Translations under genes and position numbers: made by a program
The notes under the pieces: generated by a model
Databases searched by the model: none
Told to the model about the DNA's origin: nothing
What the model saw: only the letters and a program-made list of their open reading frames with translations
Assembly (NCBI RefSeq): GCF_046630445.1
Contig: NC_092341.1
Location: 288,538,001 to 288,602,000, forward strand
DNA length: 64,000 nt
Source of the DNA: Rutidosis leptorrhynchoides
Lineage: Eukaryota > Streptophyta > Magnoliopsida > Asterales > Asteraceae
Reading direction: 5' to 3'
Shown: positions 28,586 through 41,300 of the stretch, piece by piece
Layout: each line of letters starts with the position of its first letter
Numbering within the stretch: position 1 is the first letter of the stretch

Positions 28586-28667
<82 letters not shown>
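28586..28667. repeat. (AT)n microsatellite in solo LTR D
   Basis: About 40 AT units. Further AT runs lie at about 28826-28853 and 28952-28999. Confidence 0.9.
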
Positions 28668-28669
<2 letters not shown>

Positions 28670-28821
28670 TTTGTAATATTAATAATACTGATTTTAATAT
28701 TAATAATAAATAATAACATCTATCTTTTAGCTTGTAATTAAATATATCGACATTACAATTATGTATTTAATATTTAATATATATACGTTTTGATATTTTC
28801 CAATATATGATTATCAATTTA

Positions 28822-28859
<38 letters not shown>

Positions 28860-28946
28860 TTTATTTTAACAAACTTATTATCTTGTATTTTGTTTTACTT
28901 ATTTATTATTATTTCATATTACTATATATACTTACATTTATATATC

Positions 28947-29000
<54 letters not shown>

Positions 29001-29379
29001 GACATATATTGAATATTTAATATTTATACCTTACAAGATAATAATAATTATTTATAAAAATTATATATCATATATATATATATATATATTTATATTTATA
29101 ATAGTAACTTAATTATTCTATTTATTATTTTTCATTTATAATTCCAATTGATTAAGTGTACTTTATTTATTCAAAATATAATATATACACTTTTACTTAT
29201 ATTTACATATATATATTTATTTACAAATAATTATTCGTGAATCGTCGGGAAAGGTCAAAGGTCAAATGATTTCATAAAAAAAATTTTGAAATTCAATTTA
29301 CTAGACTTTGCTTATCATGTCGAATTCATATAAAGATTAAGTTAAATTTGGTCAGAAATTTTCGGGTTGTCACATCTTG

Positions 29380-29653
29380 TACTCTTCTCGGGAGGGCATT
29401 CAATAGTACGAAAACACCCTTCGACATCCGAAATCCAAGTTGTGCTTATCAAAGGATCCAGCTTTCCGTCGTACATCGGGGTTTTAGTCATCATGAAGCT
29501 CTTAAGACCACGCTCCATTTCACCACTACTTTGAAGTTCGAAATACTTCCTATCCATTTCTTCTCGAAACGCACTCATTTGCTCCGCAACGGCAGCTGCA
29601 ACTCTAGAGTTAAACTCCTCGTCATTCTTCTCGATCTCGTTTCGCGTCGTCAT
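29380..29653 (-). pseudogene. Element B gag, N-terminal piece
   Basis: Starts MTTRNEIEKNDEEFNSR at 29653 and includes a coiled-coil-like stretch (AAAVAEQMSAFREEMDRKYF) and PMYDGKLDPL, typical of gypsy gag proteins in Asteraceae elements. The remainder of the gene lies on the other side of solo LTR D. Confidence 0.75.
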
Positions 29654-30080
29654 TCTAAAGAATGCAAAATGATTAGTCCACGAATCGTATAAAACAACAC
29701 GCATAACACCGCCCCATCTTGCTCAACACTCGTCGTACATCACTGGTTAGACACGATTTGCACCCGTAATAAGGTTTGCAAATCCTTATTATGCACACAC
29801 GCCGTATCAACTCGTTAGTACAACGACCGCCTCGCTCGATGATATAAACAAACACAAACAAAATTCTACGCGATATAAACATACGCAAGAATTTTTATCA
29901 CAACACAATAATATATTAATAATATCCGCATTACTAATATAACGTTAGTCCACCTACAAAGAAGGCACTAACTATAACTCATTCCGACCCGTAATCCTAC
30001 AAGTCCCGCAACAAATAAGCACACACAAAAAGTCTAAGTCTATGCACCTATCTCAAGTTACCTAAATCCCTTAGACCATG
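29654..30080 (-). other. Element B leader between primer-binding site and gag
   Basis: About 430 bp without accessory ORFs. A minus-strand frame at 29673-29888 shows no motif. Confidence 0.5.
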
Positions 30081-30093
30081 CTCTGATACCACT
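30081..30093 (-). other. Primer-binding site, element B
   Basis: The minus strand reads AGTGGTATCAGAG next to the 5' LTR, complementary to the 3' end of initiator methionine tRNA. Confidence 0.8.
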
Positions 30094-32290
30094 TGTAACG
30101 ACCCAACCCGTTATCCTTCCAAAAACGTGCCATAAAAAAAAAATTCTGGAACAGCACATCTGGACGGCGTCCAGCTCTGAAGGACTGGACGGCGTCCAAG
30201 CCCTTTGGACAGCGTCCAAATGGTCTGCCAGTTTCTGATAAGTTTTACAATTACACGCGGGCGAAAAACCCGCTTCCCGACACTTTTAAACCAAAACACT
30301 TTCACAATATGTTATAATAGTTAAACCTAAGAGTTTTCCACAATAAAACCGAGTTTTACAACACCGGGACCACATCGACCCAAATTACCACAAAGTGACC
30401 ATTTCGACCCAATTTAGTTTATACAAAACATAGACCGAGCATGGGATTGGGGATACGCTACCCAATCCTAATCAAATCCAAAAGCAAGTCTTCTAAAGCA
30501 ACTACGCAAGTCCACTAGTTTCCACGCTTACCCGAGCCACCGCATCCATGCAATCTATAAAAATGTAAACAACGAGAGGGTAAGCTAACGCTTAGCGAGT
30601 GAGAATATACTACATACATATATATGCATAAAATGGACACGCCACACAAAATATCAAATACCGCATACCGGAGCATCCAAGCATAAAGGTAAGTTAGTCT
30701 AAGCATACCGTACAACCACTAAGCAACAAGTTAAGGATACATCAACAATTATAATTTCACTAACGACGATGTGAACAACGCCAATGACCTACACCCTGAG
30801 GGTTAGCTACATCACAACAATACATTAGTATATATAACAATATATAAACGTCCAAGGTTAACCCCTTAACCCAATACCGAGAACCGACAACCGATTACCA
30901 CATGAAGATTGGCCGAACTACACGAGCCTTAGTAATCCGTAACCACACGAGACTACTATCTTCATTACCACAACAACATCGAGGTTGGCCGAACTACACG
31001 AGCCTTAGTAAATCCGCAAACACACGAGATCACTACCTCAATAAGATGATCGAACTATACGCGTCACCGTGAATCCGAACTACACGAGATTCACTTTCAC
31101 AATTTAATAAGATGACCGAAACTACACGCGTCATCGTGAATCCGCATCCACATGCGACTCACTTCTCAACATCAAAACCCTTCGCTATTGGGGTTATATC
31201 ATCCACATCACAACCACGCGTGATAACGTACACACAAAATGTGTACCTCGCCAAAGGTGGTCAACCAAAACGCACAACCGTGCCAATTGGACCTATACAC
31301 AAGTCCATCAAATCCACCTATATGTGAAGTGAGCTCTATAACCGAGAACTACTTCACCTGACCCGCGCCCATCCTACACATACATATGCACATAGGATAT
31401 TAACACTCACCTTGTCGCCTTTGATGAATGCAACTGAAATCCACAACACATCAATGGAAAGTACCTATTCCATTATCACAATTCAACAACACAATTAGGG
31501 TGTATTTACAACCCAACTCAAATCGACACTTAGTGCAATTTCGACCCATTGCACTTCCAAGCACCAAACCGCGTCCAAACTAACCAATAATCACTAACAC
31601 GAGTGAAAATGGTCCTAATACACCGATTAAACCCGAACACAAGTGTTAAATACGTGTCATACCCATTTTGACACCAAAACCCTAATTTGACCCATTTCAA
31701 GATTAGGCAACAAAACACACCCAAAAGTGTTCCAACACTTCCATAATCACTAAATCTAGCGATTAGACTCATTTTCAAAGCCTAATCAAGGCAAAAATGT
31801 CAACCAACCCAAAACCCACCAAGTGACAAGAGTAACTAGTCACCATAAACCCATTTCATCATCTAAGAGGGTTTCACAATAAACTAGCTCAAAACCCTAA
31901 CTTGAATATCAAATCTAACAATGAAATTCGGAGTTTGAGCTTACCAATACTACCACAATGTAGCTAGGAGCGAGATGAACAACTTTAAAACCCGAGCCTT
32001 GGTGAGAATCCGGCTCCTTCTTCTCCAAATCAATCTCTCTCTCTAAAACTCTTACTCTCTCACTAGATATGGATGAGAGTGTTTGTGAGGATGAAATGTG
32101 ATCCACAAATGACCAATGTATCAGTTTTGAGGGCTCCAAACCGACACCCAAGTGAAATTACCAATTTGCCCCTTTTTAAAATCTAAAATATCACAGCTGG
32201 CCCGACAGGCCAACTGGACGGCTTCCCAAATATTGGACGACGTCCAGCTCTTCTTTGCTGGACGGCGTCCCGAATCCTGGACGGCGTCCC
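30094..32290 (-). mobile_element. Element B 5' LTR, main part
   Basis: In plus-strand reading it starts TGTAACGACCC at 30094 and is cut at GTCCC (32286-32290) by element 2; its last 30 bases are at 44543-44572. Whole length without the insertion is about 2.23 kb. It contains GGACGGCGTCC palindromes near both ends and degenerate repeats at 30904-31160. Confidence 0.82.
30904..31160. repeat. Degenerate tandem repeats in LTR of B
   Basis: Four units of roughly 55-75 bp share phrases such as GGCCGAACTACACGAGCCTTAG and CACGAGA.TCACT. Related units occur in the internal region of B at about 9950-10250. Confidence 0.6.
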
Positions 32291-35200
32291 TATAGTGACC
32301 CGAACTTTTCCATGGTTATATATATTAATTGAGATTGATATTTACATGATTAAATGTTTCCAACATGTTAAGCAATCAAACTTGTTAAGACTTGATTAAT
32401 TGAAATAGGTTTCATATAGACAATTGACCACCCAAGTTGACCGGTGATTCACGAACGTTAAAACTTGTAAAAACTATATGATGACATATATATGGATATA
32501 TATATATAGTTAACATGATATTATGATAAGTAAACATATCATTAAGTATATTAACAATGAACTACATATGTAAAAACAAGACTACTAACTTAATGATTTT
32601 TAAACGAGGCTTATATGTAACGATTATCGTTATAACGATATTTAATGTATATATATCATATTAAGAGATATTTATACATCATAATATCATGATAATATAA
32701 TAATTTAAAATCTCATTTGATATTATAAACATTGGGTTAACAACACTTAACAAGATCGTTAACCTAAAGGTTTCAAAACAACACTTACATGTAACGACTA
32801 ACGATGACTTAACGACTCAGTTAAAATGTATATACATGTAGTGTTTTAATATGCATTCATACACTTTTGAAAGACTTCAAGACACTTATCAAAATACTTC
32901 TACTTAACAAAAATGCTTAAAATTACATCCTCGTTCAGTTTCATCAACAATTCTACTCGTATGCACCCGTATTTGTACTCGTACAATACACAGCTTTTAG
33001 ATGTATGTACTATTGGTATATACACTCCAATGATCAGCTCTTAGCAGCCCATGTGAGTCACCTAACACATGTGGGAACCATCATTTGGCAACTAGCATGA
33101 AATATCTCATAAAATTACAAAAATATGAGTAATCATTCATGACTTATTTACATGAAAACAAAATTACATATCCTTTATATCTAATCCATACATCAACGAC
33201 CAAAAACACCTACAAACACTTTCATTCTTCAATTTTCTTCATCTAATTGATCTCTCTCAAGTTCTATCTTCAAGTTCTAAGTGTTCTTCATAAATTCTAC
33301 AAGTTCTAGTTACATAAAATCAAGAATACTTTCAAGTTTGCTAGCTCACTTTCAATCTTGTAAGGTGATCATCCAACCTCAAGAAATCTTTGTTTCTTAT
33401 AGTAGGTTATCATTCTAATACAAGGTAATAATCATATTCAAACTTTGGTTCAATTTCTATAACTATAACAATCTTATTTCAAGTGATGATCTTACTTGAA
33501 CTTGTTTTCGTGTCATGATTCTGCTTCAAGAACTTCGAGCCATCCAAGGATCCGTTGAAGCTAGATCTATTTTTTTCTTTTCCAGTAGGTTTATCCAAGG
33601 AACTTAAGGTAGTAATGATATTCATAACATCATTCGATTCATACATATAAAGCTATCTTATTCGAAGGTTTAAACTTGTAATCACTAGAACATAGTTTAG
33701 TTAATTCTAAACTTGTTCGCAAACAAAAGTTAATCCTTTTAACTTGACTTTTAAAATCAACTAAACACATGTTCTATATCTATATGATATGCTAACTTAA
33801 TGATTTAAAACCTGGAAACACGAAAAACACTCTAAAACCGAATTTACGCCGTCGTAGTAACACCGCGGGCTGTTTTGGGTTAGTTAATTAAAAACTATGA
33901 TAAACTTTGATTTAAAAGTTGTTCTTCTGGGAAAATGATTTTTCTTATAAACATGAAACTATATCCAAAAATCATGGTTAAACTCAAAGTGTAAGTATGT
34001 TTTCTAAAATGGTCATCTAGACGTCGTTCTTTCGACTGAAATGACTACCTTTACAAAAATGACTTGTAATTTATTTTTCTGACTATAAACCTATACTTTT
34101 TCTGTTTAGATTCATAAAATAGAGTTCAATATGAAATCATAGCAATTTGATTCACTCAAAACGGATTTAAAATGAAGAAGTTATGGGTAAAATAAGATTG
34201 GATAATTTTTCTCATTTTAGCTACGTGAAAATTGGTAACAAATCTATTCCAACCATAACTTAATCAACTTGTATTGTATATTATGTAATCGTGAGATACC
34301 ATAGACACGTATACAATGTTTCGACCTATCATGTCGACACATCTATATATATTTCGGAACAACCATAGACACTCTATATGTGAATGTTGGAGTTAGCTAT
34401 ACAGGGTTGAGGTTGATTCTAAAATATATATAGTTTGAGTTGTGATCAATACTGAGATACGTATACACTGGGTCGTGGATTGATTCAAGATAATATTTAT
34501 CGATTTATTTCTGTACATCTAACTGTGGACAACTAGTTGTAGGTTACTAACGAGGACAGCTGACTTAATAAACTTAAAACATCAAAATATAGTAAAAGTG
34601 TTGTAAATATATTTTGAACATACTTTGATATATATGTATATATTGTTATAGGTTCGTGAATCAACCAGTGGCCAAGTCTTACTTCCCGACGAAGTAAAAA
34701 TCTGTGAAAGTGAGTTATAGTCCCACTTTTAAAATCTAATATTTTTGGGATGAGAATACATGCATGTTTTATAAATGATTTACAAAATAGACACAAGTAC
34801 GTGAAACTACATTCTATGGTTGAATTATTGAAATCGAATATTCCCCTTTTTATTAAGTCTGGTAATCTAAGAATTAGGGAACAGACACCCTAATTGACGC
34901 GAATCCTAAAGATAGATCTATTGGGCCTAACAAACCCCATCCAAAGTACCGGATGCTTTAGTACTTCGAAATTTATATCATATCCGAAGGGTGTCCCGGA
35001 ATGATGGGGATATTCTTATATATGCATCTTGTTAATGTCGATTACCAGGTGTTCACCATATGAATGATTTTTATCTCTATGTATGGGATGTGTATTGAAA
35101 TATGAAATCTTGTGGTCTATTGTTACGATTTGATATATATAGGTTAAACCTATAACTCACCAACATTTTTGTTGACGTTTAAAGCATGTTTATTCTCAGG

Positions 35201-35543
35201 TGAATACTAAGAGCTTCCGCTGTTGCATACTAAAATAAGGACAAGATTTGGAGTCCATGTTTGTATGATATTGTGTAAAAACTGCATTCAAGAAACTGAT
35301 TTCGATGTAACATATTTGTATTGTAAACCATTATGTAATGGTCGTGTGTAAACAGGATATTTTAGATTATCATTATTTGATAATCTACGTAAAGCTTTTT
35401 AAACCTTTATTTATGAAATAAAGGTTATGGTTTGTTTTAAAAATGAATGCAGTCTTTGAAAAACGTCTCATATAGAGGTCAAAACCTCGCAACGAAATCA
35501 ATTAATATGGAACGTTTTTAATCAATAAGAACGGGACATTTCA
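32291..35543 (+). mobile_element. Element 2, 5' LTR
   Basis: 3253 bp, ending GGGACATTTCA directly before the primer-binding site. It aligns along its whole length with the inverted LTRs of element 1, except that the AT microsatellite is very short here (about 32496-32508). Confidence 0.88.
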
Positions 35544-35557
35544 GTTGGTATCCGAGC
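35544..35557 (+). other. Primer-binding site, element 2
   Basis: GTTGGTATCCGAGC follows the 5' LTR at once. It corresponds to the methionine-tRNA site seen in element 1. Confidence 0.75.
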
Positions 35558-35752
35558 GTTGGTCTTAGAGAACCAGAAAATTTGCATTAGTGTGTCTTAT
35601 CGAGTTTGTTAGGATGCATTAGTGAGTCTAGACTTCGACCGTGTTTTCTTTAAAAATGATTGCTTAACATTTTTGTTGGAAACTATATATTATTAACATG
35701 TATATATTATGTGATATATTAATCTCTTAACATGTTTGATATTGTGTGATAG

Positions 35753-36352
35753 ATGTCTACCTCTAGCACAAATCCCATTGACTCACCTAATAATAACGAA
35801 GAGTCGAATATATATTGGACTGATTCACAAGTTCCCGAAGAAGAACCGAAAGAAGAATCAGAACCGGAAGAAGAATCAGAACCGGAAGAGGAGGAACCGG
35901 AGGAGAAAATAGAACCGGTGGGGGAAATAATAAAACGGTTAAGTAAAAGAAAATCCTCAACCAACCGACCAAGGTTAATTATGGTCAATGGTGTTTCCGC
36001 CAAGGAAGCAAAATATTGGGAGGATTACCAATTCTCCGATGAATCGGATTCCGACGAGAATTCCGATGATGTTATAGAAATTACCCCAACTGAATTTAAA
36101 AAGGCAAAAGAAAATAATAAGGGAAAGGGCATAAAAATAGAGAAATCTAATTCCAACCCCGATGAACTTTATATGTATCGTCAACCCCCGAAGCCCTTAA
36201 GTTGTAACAATGACCCGGGAACCTCTAAACCACCAGGTTTTTCTAAACCGTTGTGGAAAACGACAGCTCGTATTAGGGGAACATCATATATCCCTAGAAA
36301 CTTGGCAAAACGAACCAAAACCGAAGAAGAAGAAACGAGCGAGTCAGAATAA
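35753..36352 (+). CDS. Acidic accessory protein of element 2
   Basis: 199 residues, open from ATG to stop, starting about 200 bases after the primer-binding site. Residues 1-25 are rich in serine, asparagine and proline (SSTNPIDSPNNNEESN). Residues 30-62 are tandem glutamate-rich units (EEESEPEEESEP). A basic patch with nuclear-signal character follows (IKRLSKRKSS), then a conserved block MVNGVSAKEAKYWEDYQFSD, an acidic stretch, a lysine-rich stretch (NNKGKGIKIEKSNSNPDELY) and a C-terminal motif PPGFSKP..KTTARIRG with YIPRNLAKRTK. The start, the NGVSA block and the C-terminal motif are shared with element C, where the frame is also open. No known domain is recognised. It may be a disordered, nucleus-directed protein; this is inference. 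Confidence 0.7.
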   Translation: MSTSSTNPIDSPNNNEESNIYWTDSQVPEEEPKEESEPEEESEPEEEEPEEKIEPVGEIIKRLSKRKSSTNRPRLIMVNGVSAKEAKYWEDYQFSDESDSDENSDDVIEITPTEFKKAKENNKGKGIKIEKSNSNPDELYMYRQPPKPLSCNNDPGTSKPPGFSKPLWKTTARIRGTSYIPRNLAKRTKTEEEETSESE

Positions 36353-36492
36353 GATAGTTGTATTCGCGTGGTGTAATATATGTAATATAGTGTGCTTATG
36401 CTTTATGATATATGTAAAAATTGCTTGTATTAATAAGTATTTTTTTTTTTATGAATCTAACTCTTGTCTATTTTACAGTATAAAAACACAAA

Positions 36493-37176
36493 ATGGATAG
36501 ACAACCCAATATTTTAAGAGACCTACCCGGAGACATGATTGATGAAATCTTGTCTAGAGTCGATCAGAATTCTTCGGCACAACTATTTACGGCGAAATCA
36601 GTTTGTAAGACATTCGAAGAACGTTCCAAGAATGTCTTGGTTTATAAGAGACTTTCGTTTGAAAGATGGGGGATATCACATTGGGAAACCCATAAGTTAC
36701 GATGTGTTTACTTTGACGCATATATTGCGGGGAACCCAAATGCTATTTTACGCAACGGGTTAAGAAATTATTTTGACTCAATGTATCAGAATATAGGACT
36801 TCGTGATTTAGAAAAAGCGGCTAACATGCAACATAAAGAAGCATGTTATGCTTACGGGTTAGTAATGTTCGCTTCTCACCAAAGTGAGAACAAGAACATC
36901 AGGCTACAACTATTAAACAAAACGTTCCCACAAGTGACGGAGTCGGTAATTGGGGTAAGAAATGAGGTTTTTAGGTTATTACGAGACTGTTGGTCATTAC
37001 GTAACCCTCGTCCCTTTGACGATGTTACAACACGTTGTCTTATCAACGGCCATAACGGTTATGTTCCACAACACCAAGGATGGGAAGTAGTCCTAGTAAA
37101 ACCAGAATGCATGACTTGTTTCTGGACGTATGAATTACGTGTCTTTATTGCCTTTGCTGAACGACTTGTGTACTAG
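36493..37176 (+). CDS. F-box protein carried by element 2 (At2g35280-like)
   Basis: 227 residues, the same length as the copy in element 1 and about 94 per cent identical by eye count. The F-box is near residues 8-45 (LPGDMIDEILSRVDQNSSAQ); it would recruit SKP1 and cullin 1 for ubiquitin ligation. The following region (CVYFDAYIAGNPNAILRNGL, then LEKAANMQHKEACYAYGLVM) resembles the Sel1/TPR-like part of plant At2g35280-like proteins, and the C-terminus keeps a CMTCFW motif. It begins 140 bases after the acidic ORF. A pyrimidine tract ending in TTTTACAG lies just before the ATG (36480-36492), which could serve as a splice acceptor. Sense orientation and identical position in three copies show it belongs to the element. 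Target unknown. Confidence 0.82.
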   Translation: MDRQPNILRDLPGDMIDEILSRVDQNSSAQLFTAKSVCKTFEERSKNVLVYKRLSFERWGISHWETHKLRCVYFDAYIAGNPNAILRNGLRNYFDSMYQNIGLRDLEKAANMQHKEACYAYGLVMFASHQSENKNIRLQLLNKTFPQVTESVIGVRNEVFRLLRDCWSLRNPRPFDDVTTRCLINGHNGYVPQHQGWEVVLVKPECMTCFWTYELRVFIAFAERLVY

Positions 37177-37368
37177 CTAGAATTATCTTGACAACTATCT
37201 TGTATCAAAGTTATTGTGTGCTATATTTCATGCTTTATGTAAAATAAGCGGTATTGTAAGTTTGTAAAATATTGTATAAAAGTTTGAACGCGAAATATTA
37301 TTATAATCAGTTTTTCATATAGAATTGTAGTAGTTGAATTGTATATTAGCTACTAAGTATGAACTTAA

Positions 37369-37385
37369 CGGGTAGGTACTACCCG
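37369..37385. other. Perfect hairpin before gag, element 2
   Basis: CGGGTAG-GTA-CTACCCG, a 7-bp stem with 3-base loop. The 16 bases TTAACGGGTAGGTACT at 37365-37380 are repeated exactly at 42131-42146, where they form the bases leading into the 3' LTR. Confidence 0.75.
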
Positions 37386-37517
37386 AATTTAAACTTATAA
37401 AACGCTAATATGAAGAAAAAGCTTTTATAAATGAGTTCATATTATGCTACGAAATACTATTAACTACTCTTAATATTCTGTATGATTAACTTGTTCCATT
37501 TGACTATTTTGAAGGAA

Positions 37518-38349
37518 ATGGCACCGACTACTCGACACACCGTGAATATGAATGAAGAGGAATTCCGTACTTTTCTAGCTTCAAACATAGCCGCAGTACA
37601 GGCTGCACTACATACCAACAATAACCTTGGATCTAGCAGTACAGGAAATCGTGTAGGATGCACCTACAAAGAATTCACTGCCTGCAAACCTTTGGAATTT
37701 GATGGAACCGAAGGACCGATCGGATTGAAACGGTGGACCGAGAAGGTCGAATCGGTGTTTGCCATAAGTAAGTGTACTGAAGAGGACAAAGTGAAGTACG
37801 CTATGCATACCTTCACAGGTTCTGCGTTAACATGGTGGAATACCTATCTAGAGCAAGTGGGACAAGATGATGCGTACGCACTACCGTGGTCAGCATTCAA
37901 GCACTTGATGAACGAGAAGTACTGTCCCAGAACCGAGGTCAATAAGCTCAAGACAGAACTTAGAGGGTTACGAGCCCAAGGATTTGATATTACCACGTAT
38001 GAAAGACGATTCACAGAATTGTGCCTATTGTGTCCGGGAGTTCGAAGATGAGGAAGAGAAGATCGACGCGTTTGTGAAAGGATTACCGGAAAGAATCCAA
38101 GAAGATATAAGTTCACATGAGCCCGCCTCCATACAACAGGCATGTAGAATAGCTCACAAACTAGTGAACCAGATTGAGGAAAGAATTAAAGAACAGACGG
38201 CTGAAGAGGCCAATGTGAAGCAAGTCAAAAGAAAGTGGGAGGAAAACGGTGATAAGAATCACCAATACAACAATAACAGCAATTACAATAATAATCGCAA
38301 CAATTATCCCAACAATCGCAACATCAATCGCAACTACAACAAACGGCCC

Positions 38350-38380
<31 letters not shown>

Positions 38381-41300
38381 GCAACTACAACAATCATCCC
38401 AACAACAATAACAACCACAACAACAACAACAACAACAACAACAATCAGAAGCAGCTATGCCAAAGGTGTGAAAAGTATCACTCGGGGTTCTGCACCAAAT
38501 TTTGCAACAAGTGTAAAAGAAATGGTCATAGCGCGGCAAAGTGTGAGGTATACGGACCAGGGGTTAACAGAACGAAAGGAACAAATGGTGTCGGAACGAG
38601 TAATGGCGGAGCAAGTAGTGTCGGAGCAAGTTATGCCAATGTAGTTTGTTATAAATGTGGAAAATTGGGTCACATTATTAGAAATTGCCCAAACCAGGAG
38701 AATACGAATGGACAAGGCCGCGAAAGAGTTTTCAATATTAATGCGGCAGAGGCACAGGAAGACCCGGAGCTTGTTACGGGTACGTTTCTTATTGACAATA
38801 AATCTGCTTACGTTTTATTTGATTCGGGTGCGGATAGAAGCTATATGTGTAGAGATTTTTGTGCTAAATTAAGTTGTCCATTGACGCTGTTAGATAGTAA
38901 ATTTTTACTCGAATTAGCAAACGGTAAATTAATTTCAGCAGATAATATATGCCGGAATCGAGAAATTAAACTGGGTAGCGAAATATTTAAGATTGACTTG
39001 ATACCAGTAGAGTTAGGGAGTTTTGATGTGATAATCGGTATGGACTGGTTGAGAGAAGTGAAAGCAGAGATCGTTTGTTACAAAAATGCAATTCGCATTA
39101 TACGAGAAAAAGGAAAACCCTTAATGGTGTACGGAGAAAAGAGCAACGCAAAGTTAAATCTTATTAGTAACCTGAAGGCACAAAAACTAATAAGAAAAGG
39201 TTGCTATGTTGTTCTAGCACACGTCGAGAAAGTACAAACTGAAGAAAAGAGCATCAATGATGTTCCCGTCGCAAAAGAATTTCCCGATGTATTTCCAAAA
39301 GAATTACCGGGATTACCCCCACATCGATCCGTTGAATTTCAAATAGATCTTGTACCAGGAGCTGCACCAATAGCTCGTGCTCCTTACAGACTCGCACCCA
39401 GCGAAATGAAAGAACTGCAAAGCCAATTATAAGAACTTTTAGAGCGTGGTTTCATTCGACCAAGCACATCACCGTGGGGAGCTCCTGTTTTGTTTGTCAA
39501 GAAGAAAGATGGTACATTCAGGTTGTGTATCGACTACCGAGAATTGAACAAACTTACCATTAAGAACCACTACCCACTACCGAGAATCAATGACTTATTT
39601 GATTAACTACAAGGCTCGTCGGTTTATTCGAAGATCGATTTACGTTCTGGATATCATTAAATGCGAGTAAAGGAGGATGATATTCCAAAAACTACTTTTA
39701 GGACGCGTTATGGTCATTACGAGTTTATGGTTATGCCGTTTGGTTTGACTAACGCACCAGCTGTGTTCATGGACCTTATGAACCGAGTGTGTGGGCCATA
39801 TCTTGACAAGTTTGTCATTGTTTTCATCGATGACATACTTATTTACTCAAAGAATGATCAAGAGCACGAAGAACATTTGAGAAAAGTGCTAGAAGTATTG
39901 AGGAAAGAAAAACTGTACGCTAAGTTTTCAAAGTGTGCATTTTGGTTGGAAGAAGTTCAATTCCTCGATCACATAGTGAACAAAGAAGGTATCCAGGTGG
40001 ACCCGGTAAAGATCGAAACCGTTGAAAAGTGGGAAACCCCAAAAACTCCAAAGCATATACGTCAATTTTTAGGATTGGCTGGTTACTACCGAAGATTCAT
40101 CCAAGATTTCTCCAAAATAGCAAAACCCTTGACTGCATTAATGCATAAAGGGAAGAAATTTGAATGGAAGGATGAACAAGAGGAGGCGTTTCAATTATTG
40201 AAGAAAAAGCTAACTACGGCACCTATATTGTCATTACCTGAAGGGAATGATGATTTTGTGATTTATTGTGACGCATCAAAGCAAGGTCTCGGTTGTGTAT
40301 TAATGCAACGAACGAAGGTGATTGCTTATACGTCTAGACAATTGAAGATTCACGAGCAAAATTATACGACGCATGATTTGGAATTAGGCGCAGTTGTTTT
40401 TGCATTAAAGACTTGGAGGCACTACTTATATGGGGTCAAAAGTATTATATATACCGACCACAAAAGTCTTCAACACATATTTAATCAGAAACAACTGAAT
40501 ATGAGGCAGCGTAGGTGGATTGAATTGTTGAATGATTACGACTTTGAGATTCATTACCACTCGGAGAAGGCAAATGTGGTAGCCGACGCCTTGAGCAGAA
40601 AGGACAGAGAACCCATTCGAGTAAAATCTATGAATATAATGATTCATAATAACCTTACTACTCAAATAAAGGAGGCGCAACAAGGAGTTTTAAAAGAGGA
40701 AAATTTAAAGAATGAAATACCCAAAGGATCGGAGAAGCATATTAATATTCAGGAAGATGGAACCCGGTATAGGGTTGAAAGGATTTGGGTACCAAAATTT
40801 GGAGATATGAGAGAAATGGTACTTAGAGAAGCTCATAAAACCAGATACTCAATACATCCTGGAACGGGGAAGATGTACAAGGATCTCAAAAAAAACATTT
40901 TTGGTGGCCAGGTATGAAAGCCGATGTTGCTAAATACATAGGGGAATATTTGACGTGTTCTAAGGTCAAAGCTGAACATCAGAAACCATCAGGTCTACTA
41001 CAACAACCTGAAATCCTGGAATGGAAATGGGAAAACATTACCATGGATTTCATTACTAAATTGCCAAGGACTGCAAGTGGTTATGATACTATTTGGGTAA
41101 TAGTTGATCGTCTCACCAAGTCAGCACACTTCCTGCCAATAAGAGAAGATGACAAGATGGAGAAGTTAGCACGACTGTATTTGAAGGAAGTCGTCTCCAG
41201 ACATGGAATACCAATCTCTATTATCTCTGATAGGGATGGCAGATTTATTTCAAGATTCTGGCAGACATTACAGCAAGCATTGGGAACTCGTCTAGACATG

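Noticed and set aside
38161-38644. Valine-, threonine- or cysteine-rich frames over the gag linker
   Set aside because: Other-frame readings of the asparagine-coding repeat in gag; the same at 18343-18811 in element 1.
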